This document shows, in pieces, positions 13,799 to 19,047 of a stretch of DNA of 19,047 nucleotides. This DNA comes from an uncultured Eubacteriales bacterium (GTDB taxonomy: Bacteria; Bacillota; Clostridia; Monoglobales; Monoglobaceae). The notes below the pieces were generated by a model, which saw only the letters and a list, made by a program, of their open reading frames with translations, was not told the DNA's origin and made no database searches. Each line of letters begins with the position of its first letter. Within the stretch, counting starts at the first letter, position 1. The translations under genes and the position numbers were made by a program. Where the stretch lies: contig UQOT01000037.1 of NCBI GenBank assembly GCA_900542675.1, positions 1 to 19,047 on the forward strand. The letters are read 5' to 3'.

Positions 13799-15061
13799 AT
13801 GGAGCATATAAAAAGCGGTGTTGACTTTAGGTTTATAAAAGCCGAAAAGTTCAAGACAAATATGATAAGCGTATTCTTAAATATTCCGCTAAGGCGCGAG
13901 ACCGTCACACAGGCGGCGCTGCTCCCTGCGGTTATGAAGCGCGGAACGGAAAAGCACAGGACTATGACCGACCTCACGCGCTACCTCTGCGATTTGTACA
14001 GCGCGTCGCTGCGTGCGGGCGTGCGCAGCAAGGGCGACGGCGAGGTGATTTACTTCACCGCCGACTATATCCGCGACAGGTTTATCGGCGAGAACTTAAC
14101 GCAAAAAATCATAGATATACTTAAAGAGTTCATTTTTTGCCCTCTGACAGACGAAAACGGCTTTTTGGAGGAATACCTTGAGAGCGAGAAAATCAACCTC
14201 AAAAACGCGATTGAGGGGCTTATAAACGACAAGCGCGAGTACACCGAATTTAAATGCCGCGAGGCTATGTTCAGCGGCGAGGGCTACGGAATGTACGAGG
14301 CGGGCTTTGCCGAGGACTTGCCCGGCATTACCTCAAAAAGCCTTTATAATTTTTATCAAGACGTGCTAAAAAACGCCAAAATCGACGTGTTTGTAAGCGG
14401 CGACTTTGACGATGAAGCACTGAGCCTTATAAAGACCGAGCTTTGCGATGCGTTTGAGCCGCGAAATGCGGAATACATCAAGACCGAAATCGCATATCCG
14501 ACCGGCAAGCCCGCGCAAAAAATCGCTGAGGAAATTCCTGTCGTGCAAAGCAAGCTATGTATCGGCTTAAGATGCGGCATCGACCCGACGTCTCACGAAT
14601 ACTACGGTCTGCTGCTCGGCGGCTGCGTGTTCGGCGCAAGCCCATTTTCCAAGCTGTTTAACAACGTGCGCGAAAAGCTCAGCCTTGCATATTACGCTGT
14701 ATCGCGGACAGAGCGGTTTAAAAGCGCTATGTTCATAAGCTGCGGCATCGAAACAAAGAACTATCAGGCGGCTATGGACGAGATTACAGTACAGTTTAAC
14801 AAGATGCGCAGCGGCGATATAAGCGACAGCGAGCTTGAGAACTCAAAGCTCTATCTAATCAACGGATTTAACTCGATGAAGGACGGACTCAGAACTATGG
14901 AGGACTACTACCTCTCACAGGCGATTATGGACAATCCGGGCGTAATTGACGACCTTATCGAGCGGATAGGCAAAACCACCAAGGACGAGGTTGTCGCCGC
15001 CTTTAACAAGCTTGAATTTGACACGATTTACTTCTTAAAAGGTGCGGGAGGTGACGAATAA
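13799..15061 (+). CDS. ymfF: M16 family protein, non-catalytic partner (YmfF/YfmF type)
   Basis: A 420-residue member of the M16 (insulinase-type) fold. It lacks the zinc motif HxxEH where it would be expected (the region reads TMTDLTRYLCDLYSA) but keeps the substrate-side Arg/Tyr block as NNVREKLSLAYYAVS, followed by GIETKN. This split, with one subunit holding HxxEH and the other holding R/Y, is the pattern of M16B heterodimers. Its neighbour at 15061 carries HxxEH. In Bacillus the homologous pair YmfF/YmfH (named YfmF/YfmH in some databases) is needed for 5-aminopentanol modification of elongation factor P. AAAGGA lies nine bases before the ATG. Its stop overlaps the next start by one base (TAATG), implying equimolar coupled translation. 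Confidence 0.85.
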   Translation: MEHIKSGVDFRFIKAEKFKTNMISVFLNIPLRRETVTQAALLPAVMKRGTEKHRTMTDLTRYLCDLYSASLRAGVRSKGDGEVIYFTADYIRDRFIGENLTQKIIDILKEFIFCPLTDENGFLEEYLESEKINLKNAIEGLINDKREYTEFKCREAMFSGEGYGMYEAGFAEDLPGITSKSLYNFYQDVLKNAKIDVFVSGDFDDEALSLIKTELCDAFEPRNAEYIKTEIAYPTGKPAQKIAEEIPVVQSKLCIGLRCGIDPTSHEYYGLLLGGCVFGASPFSKLFNNVREKLSLAYYAVSRTERFKSAMFISCGIETKNYQAAMDEITVQFNKMRSGDISDSELENSKLYLINGFNSMKDGLRTMEDYYLSQAIMDNPGVIDDLIERIGKTTKDEVVAAFNKLEFDTIYFLKGAGGDE

Positions 15062-16365
15062 TGGGCACAGAAATAAAATCATACACAAACGAGACACTCG
15101 GCGAAACTATGCTATCGGCAGTACATCCGAGCGGGCTTAAAATATATGTTTTCCCGAAAAAGGGATTTAGCAAGTACTACGCAATCTACGGCACGGATTA
15201 CGGCTCAACCGACAGGGAGTTTACCGTTCCGGGCGAAAATACCGCGACAGTCGTGCCCGACGGAATTGCTCACTACTTAGAGCACAAAATGTTTGAGCAG
15301 CCGGACGAGACAAACGCTTTTGACAGCTTCGCCCTGACCGGTGCGTCGAGCAACGCCTTCACGAGCTTTGACCTTACGGCGTACCTCTTTAGCTGCACGG
15401 ATAAATTTTATGAAAACCTTGATATACTTTTGGATTTTGTAAACAAGCCCTACTTCACGGACGAGAACGTTCAAAAGGAGCAGGGCATAATCGGGCAGGA
15501 AATCAAGATGTACGACGACGACCCGTCGTGGCGGGTGTTCTTTAACACTTTGACCGCGCTGTTTCACAATAACCCGGTCAAAATCGACATTGCGGGCACG
15601 GTGGAGAGCATAGCGAAAATCGACAAGGATATACTTTATAAATGCTACAACACCTTCTATAATCCGAACAATATGATGCTTGTTCTCGTCGGCGACATCG
15701 ATATGGACGAGGTTTTAAGCCGCGTGGATAAGCATATCGACCAAAGCCGAGCTCTCGGCGAAATTACCCGACCCGATATTAAAGAGCCGATTACGCGCGT
15801 AACCGAATACAAAACGCAGCGTCTTATGGTATCACAGCCGCTTTTCCAGATAGGCTTTAAGGAAACCATTCCCTATACCACAGGTGCGGAGCTTTTAAAG
15901 CGCGAGATTGCTACGGATATTATTATCGAAAGCCTGTTTGGCAGGAGCAGCGATTTTTATATGGAGCTCTACAGCGAAGGGCTGATTGACCCGGGCTTCG
16001 GCGGTGAAGCGGAGCTTGAAAAACGCTACGGCTTCACGCTTATCGGCGGCGAGTCAAAAGACCCCGAGGAGGTCTACCGCCGCGCTAAAGCCGAAATTAA
16101 AAAGGCTCAAAAAACCGGCATAGACGAGGAAAAAATTTCTCGCGCCAAAAAAATTGAAAAGGCGGCGGCAGTTAAGCTCTTTAACAGCGTCGAAGGTATG
16201 GGCAACAGCTTTATACGCCTCCTGATGAAGGGAATAAACCCGCTTGATTACGCTCAGGCGGCAGACAGTATAACAAAAGAATATATAGACGAGCGTCTTC
16301 GCACGCACTTTGACACAGACAATTGCGTACTGTCTACAATTCTGCCGATTAACGGGGAGAAATAG
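15061..16365 (+). CDS. ymfH: M16 family zinc peptidase, catalytic partner (YmfH/YfmH type)
   Basis: A 434-residue M16 protein with an intact inverted zinc motif HYLEH (His71, Glu74, His75). The likely third zinc ligand is Glu147 in IIGQEIKMYDDDP. Other family features are SNAFTSFDLTAYLFSC after the zinc helix and GDIDMDEVL at the end of the first half. With the preceding R/Y subunit it should form a two-protein peptidase; whether the Bacillus counterpart acts as a protease in EF-P modification is not settled. It starts on the last base of the previous stop and is followed after three bases by lgt. No signal peptide, so it is cytosolic. Confidence 0.88.
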   Translation: MGTEIKSYTNETLGETMLSAVHPSGLKIYVFPKKGFSKYYAIYGTDYGSTDREFTVPGENTATVVPDGIAHYLEHKMFEQPDETNAFDSFALTGASSNAFTSFDLTAYLFSCTDKFYENLDILLDFVNKPYFTDENVQKEQGIIGQEIKMYDDDPSWRVFFNTLTALFHNNPVKIDIAGTVESIAKIDKDILYKCYNTFYNPNNMMLVLVGDIDMDEVLSRVDKHIDQSRALGEITRPDIKEPITRVTEYKTQRLMVSQPLFQIGFKETIPYTTGAELLKREIATDIIIESLFGRSSDFYMELYSEGLIDPGFGGEAELEKRYGFTLIGGESKDPEEVYRRAKAEIKKAQKTGIDEEKISRAKKIEKAAAVKLFNSVEGMGNSFIRLLMKGINPLDYAQAADSITKEYIDERLRTHFDTDNCVLSTILPINGEK

Positions 16366-16368
16366 GCT

Positions 16369-17169
16369 ATGGTAAACGAAATTTCATTTCCAAACCTCAG
16401 GATTGACCTTAAGATAAACCGTGCGGCGTTTACAATACTCGGCATAAACATATATTGGTACGGAATTATCATTGCCGCGGGTATGATACTTGCATTTATA
16501 TACGGCTCGCGGGAATTCAAAAGACGCGGTATGAAGCAGGACGACCTCTTAAATATGTTCTTAATTTCTGTACCTGTCGCGATAATATGCGCAAGACTTT
16601 ACTATGTAATATTCAGCTTTGACAGTTATAGGGGCGACCTTGCCGCCATATTTGACATACGCAGCGGCGGAATTGCTGTTTATGGCAGTCTAATAGGCGC
16701 AGGCGCGGTTGTTACGATTTACTGCTATATAAAAAAACTAAGCCTCGGCGAAGTACTTGACGTACTCGCCGTCGGCTTTCTCATAGGACAAGCTATAGGA
16801 CGCTGGGGCAATTTTGTCAACGGCGAAGCGTTCGGCACAGCGACAAATCTGCCGTGGGCAATGACAATCAAAGAGGGCGGTATTACATACGCCGACTCGG
16901 TACATCCCACCTTTCTGTATGAGTCACTCTGGGATGCGCTCGGCATCGTTGTTCTGCTGCTTTATAAAAAGCACAAAAAATTCAACGGCGAAGTATTCTG
17001 CGCTTACATACTCTGGTACGGTCTCGGCAGGTTTTGGATTGAGGGACTGCGCACAGATTCGCTCTACTTAGGAGCACTGCGCATATCGCAGATAGTCGCG
17101 CTGATTTCGGTATTCTTAGGCGCTGCGGCAATCACCGCAGGGCGAATTAAAAAGAGAGGTGCAAAATAA
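16369..17169 (+). CDS. lgt: Prolipoprotein diacylglyceryl transferase
   Basis: A 266-residue membrane enzyme with about seven helices. It transfers diacylglycerol from phosphatidylglycerol to the lipobox cysteine of prolipoproteins, the first step of lipoprotein maturation. The Lgt signature is clear: GRWGNFVNGEAFG at 144-156, with Arg144 at the place of the essential E. coli Arg143. Also visible are IRSGGIAVYGSLIG (Tyr105 where E. coli has His103, a substitution seen in many Firmicutes), HPTFLYESLWD, and GLGRFWIEGLRTD. It starts three bases after the M16 gene and its stop overlaps the following small gene by one base. Confidence 0.95.
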   Translation: MVNEISFPNLRIDLKINRAAFTILGINIYWYGIIIAAGMILAFIYGSREFKRRGMKQDDLLNMFLISVPVAIICARLYYVIFSFDSYRGDLAAIFDIRSGGIAVYGSLIGAGAVVTIYCYIKKLSLGEVLDVLAVGFLIGQAIGRWGNFVNGEAFGTATNLPWAMTIKEGGITYADSVHPTFLYESLWDALGIVVLLLYKKHKKFNGEVFCAYILWYGLGRFWIEGLRTDSLYLGALRISQIVALISVFLGAAAITAGRIKKRGAK

Positions 17170-17306
17170 TGGAACAGGATATACTAAAACTAAAGCAGCG
17201 TATGGCTGAGCTAATAAGCCGAGACGACCTGAAATACGACGACATCTACAAAATCAAGCTTGAAATGGACGACATAATAGACAAATACTATTTTGAGCAA
17301 ATATAA
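17169..17306 (+). CDS. Spo0E-like small protein (aspartyl-phosphate phosphatase family)
   Basis: A 45-residue gene: MEQDILKLKQRMAELISRD, then DLKYDDIYKIKLEMDDIIDKYY and FEQI. It fits the two-helix Spo0E family: a first helix of the form LxxRMxxLI, a short turn, and a second helix of the form (S)xEMDxxIxxYY. In Spo0E the second-helix motif is SQELD; here it is KLEMD (30-34), keeping the Glu and the key Asp34 but not Ser-Gln. Family members dephosphorylate Spo0A~P and so delay sporulation. AGAGG at 17154-17158, within the end of lgt, is the ribosome binding site, and its ATG overlaps the lgt stop (TAATG), so translation is coupled. It is short, but codon use, ribosome binding site and overlap all support a real gene. 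Confidence 0.75.
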   Translation: MEQDILKLKQRMAELISRDDLKYDDIYKIKLEMDDIIDKYYFEQI

Positions 17307-17317
17307 ACCCCTACGTT

Positions 17318-17338
17318 CGGGCGGATATTATCCGCCCG
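17318..17338. repeat. Palindrome copy 2, one base pair longer than copy 1
   Basis: A perfect inverted repeat, CGGGCGGATA and TATCCGCCCG around a central T. The inner 19 bases equal the reverse complement of 11549-11567. It is preceded by CCCTACGTTCG (17309-17319), which is identical to 7208-7218. It lies 12 bases after the Spo0E-like stop codon and may cap the 3' end of the operon mRNA. Confidence 0.8.
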
Positions 17339-17381
17339 TTGCCGCATTCTGAACCCCCTCAGTCAGCCTTTCGGCTATTTA

Positions 17382-17461
17382 CATATTCAACTTAAAGGCA
17401 TTGCATACTGCGGCGGTGAGCTGCTAATTCCTGCCGTCACACATCAAAGATGTGTGGCCAC
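17382..17461 (-). repeat. Dispersed intergenic repeat, module C copy 2
   Basis: The reverse complement matches 8949-9028, with well-conserved ends and a divergent middle. It contains a perfect 8-bp hairpin, CACACATC (17438-17445) and GATGTGTG (17449-17456) around AAA. Next to it are a small AGCC/GGCT hairpin (17365-17376) and module D sequence (17456-17488). Together with the palindrome at 17318-17338, these modules fill most of the 200-bp spacer between convergent genes. Confidence 0.8.
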
Positions 17462-17466
17462 AGCCA

Positions 17467-17490
17467 GCTCCCCGTCGGGGCGCCTTTTTT
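17467..17490 (+). terminator. Probable terminator of the M16-lgt-Spo0E-like operon
   Basis: GCTCCCC, loop GTC, then GGGGCGC form a short GC-rich stem with one mismatch, followed by CC and six T residues (17485-17490). It fits a Rho-independent terminator on the plus strand. The sequence is shared with module D at 7116-7148, where the T run is only four long, so the terminator here may have arisen from a repeat. Confidence 0.55.
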
Positions 17491-17506
17491 ATTTTGCGCC
17501 TTTGCG

Positions 17507-19047
17507 CTATTCTACGTTAAATTCACCATCTTTTACGTCTATTGTTACGGTGGTTTCTTCTTTTATTTTTCCTTCGAGCATTTTTTCGGCTATCATATCT
17601 TCGATATCGCTCTGGATCGCGCGGCGAAGAGGTCTTGCGCCGTAATTCTCGTCAAAGCCGTTCTCGGCAATTTTTTCAATCGCCGCATCGGTGAACTCTG
17701 CCGTTATGCCGTTTGCGGCAAGACGGTCTTTAACCGACTCAAGCATTTTTCCCGCAATTTCCTTGATGTTTTCGCGGCTGAGCTTGCGGAACACGATTAT
17801 TTCGTCAATCCTGTTTAAGAACTCGGGCTTGAACGCCTTTTTAAGCTCGCCCATTACATCGTCCTTTATCTGAGCGTAGTCACGCTCGGCTTCCTTGTCC
17901 TCATCATCGCCCGCTGCAAATCCGAGCGCCTTGCTTCCTCCGCCGGTTATAAGTCTTGCGCCGAGGTTGCTCGTCATAATTATAACCGTATTTCTGAAGT
18001 CTACGCGTCTGCCCTGTGAGTCGGTGAGTATTCCGTCCTCAAGAATTTGAAGCAGAATATTGAACACATCGGGGTGCGCCTTTTCAATCTCGTCAAACAG
18101 AATAACCGAATACGGCTTCGTGCGCACCTTGTCGGTGAGCTGTCCACCCTCGTCATATCCGACATATCCCGGAGGCGAACCTACAAGACGCGACACCGAG
18201 TGCTTCTCCATAAATTCCGACATATCTACGCGGATTATTGAGTCCTCATCGCCGAACATCGCTTCAGCCAGCGCCTTTGAAAGCTCGGTCTTGCCGACAC
18301 CCGTCGGACCTAAGAATATAAACGAGCCTATCGGCCGCTTCGGGTCTTTAAGCCCCACTCTGCCGCGGCGGATTGCCTTCGCGACAGCGGTTACCGCCTC
18401 GTCCTGTCCAACAACGCGCTTGTGCAGAATTTCCTCAAGCTTTAAGAGACGTTCGCTCTCGCTCTCCTCAAGGGTCTTAAGCGGAATTCCCGTCCAAAGC
18501 GAAACAATTTCCGCAATCTCCTTTTCGGTCACTGTTAAATTTGCGTTCTCGCTGTCGTTTGTCCACTCGGTCTTGGTCTTTTTAAGGTTCTCTCTGAGCG
18601 ATTTTTCCTCATCTCTGAGCTTTGCCGCCTTCTCGTATTCCTGCGTGGTGATAGCGGCTTCTTTCTCTGCCTTTAACGCCTCGATTTTTGACTCTATCTC
18701 GCGCACATCGGGCGGGGCTGTCATATTCTTTAGCTTGAGCCTTGACGCCGCCTCATCTATTAAATCTATCGCCTTATCGGGCAAAAACCTGTCTGAGATA
18801 TATCTGACCGACAGCTTTACCGCCGCGTCAAGCGCTTCGTCCGAAATCTTGACTCTGTGATGCGCTTCGTACTTGTCGCGCACGCCCTTTAATATGAGCA
18901 GCGCGTCCTCGGGCGACGGCTCGTCAAGCGTTATCGGCTGGAAACGCCTCTCAAGCGCCGCGTCCTTCTCGATATGCTTTCTGTATTCGTCCAGCGTCGT
19001 CGCGCCGACAATCTGTATCTCACCTCTTGTAAGAGCGGGCTTTAGAA
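17507..19047 (-). CDS. clpC: ATP-dependent Clp protease ATP-binding subunit ClpC (3' part)
   Basis: The frame is open to the window edge, so the N-terminus and most of the first ATPase domain are missing; 512 codons plus the stop are visible. At the edge the protein reads LKPALTRGEIQIVGATTLDE, the end of the first AAA+ domain. A UVR/M-type linker follows (QEYEKAAKLRDEEKSLREN), the short middle domain that separates ClpC from ClpB. The second AAA+ domain has Walker A GPTGVGKTE, the pore-loop region GSPPGYVGYDEGG, Walker B VILFDEIEKAHPD, sensor TSNLGA and RPEFLNRIDEI-like KPEFLNRIDEIIVF. A LGF tripeptide (in GGGSKALGFAAG) is at the position of the ClpP-docking loop. ClpC unfolds substrates for ClpP in the cytosol. 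The C-terminus is complete, ending DVKDGEFNVE. Whether ctsR-mcsA-mcsB lie upstream cannot be seen. Confidence 0.95.
   Translation of the reverse strand, partial: LKPALTRGEIQIVGATTLDEYRKHIEKDAALERRFQPITLDEPSPEDALLILKGVRDKYEAHHRVKISDEALDAAVKLSVRYISDRFLPDKAIDLIDEAASRLKLKNMTAPPDVREIESKIEALKAEKEAAITTQEYEKAAKLRDEEKSLRENLKKTKTEWTNDSENANLTVTEKEIAEIVSLWTGIPLKTLEESESERLLKLEEILHKRVVGQDEAVTAVAKAIRRGRVGLKDPKRPIGSFIFLGPTGVGKTELSKALAEAMFGDEDSIIRVDMSEFMEKHSVSRLVGSPPGYVGYDEGGQLTDKVRTKPYSVILFDEIEKAHPDVFNILLQILEDGILTDSQGRRVDFRNTVIIMTSNLGARLITGGGSKALGFAAGDDEDKEAERDYAQIKDDVMGELKKAFKPEFLNRIDEIIVFRKLSRENIKEIAGKMLESVKDRLAANGITAEFTDAAIEKIAENGFDENYGARPLRRAIQSDIEDMIAEKMLEGKIKEETTVTIDVKDGEFNVE

Noticed and set aside
7060..17506. 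CRISPR array from the recurring palindromes
   Set aside because: Copies are in different gaps, in both orientations, with no regular spacing and no cas genes.
17507..18883. clpC as a complete short gene starting at 18883
   Set aside because: The codon there is an internal GTG; the frame stays open with typical ClpC sequence to the window edge, so the gene is cut by the window.

Overview
The window looks like a chromosomal segment from a spore-forming, low-to-mid GC Gram-positive bacterium of class Clostridia, possibly in or near the Oscillospiraceae (the family level is a guess). Evidence: AGGAGG-type ribosome binding sites throughout, a clear SpoIIR, a small Spo0E-like protein, a DUF1934-argS pair as in Bacillus, a ClpC-type Clp ATPase, paired M16 proteins of the YmfF/YmfH type next to lgt, and a secreted enzyme with a C-terminal copper-amine-oxidase-like stalk domain. 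I found no tRNA, rRNA, CRISPR array, transposase or prophage gene.

Layout. (1) 1-4949: the 5' end of a secreted protein gene leaves on the minus strand. A plus-strand unit diverges from it: AraC-family regulator, cytidylate kinase-like protein, MATE exporter, and a secreted GH26-like glycosidase. (2) 4950-5107: a convergent spacer with a strong hairpin terminator. (3) 5108-11498, minus strand: ddl, murI, DUF1934 protein, argS, a 127-residue secreted protein and a CtpA/CtpB-like S41 protease, probably read from a promoter at 11624-11651. (4) 11736-13592, plus strand: spoIIR, then a six-helix membrane protein with a degenerate GGDEF domain behind its own promoter. (5) 13799-17306, plus strand: an M16 pair, lgt and a 45-residue Spo0E-like gene, tightly packed with 1-base overlaps or a 3-base gap. 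(6) 17507-19047, minus strand: the 3' part of clpC, cut by the window edge.

Functional threads: cell-wall precursor supply (MurI makes D-Glu, Ddl makes D-Ala-D-Ala), envelope protein handling (Lgt, S41 protease, secreted partner), translation (ArgS, and probably EF-P modification through the M16 pair), and sporulation control (SpoIIR, Spo0E-like). These are mostly known families.

The most unusual content is between the genes. Six of the seven intergenic gaps (all but 94-228) carry related, GC-rich, hairpin-forming modules that recur in different combinations and orientations, often beside a CCCTACG motif. They look like a mosaic family of small dispersed palindromic repeats and lie inside probable transcripts. 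The next most notable items are the 45-residue Spo0E-like gene, the degenerate GGDEF protein and the unusual architecture of the GH26-like enzyme. I do not see a clear multi-gene undescribed system.
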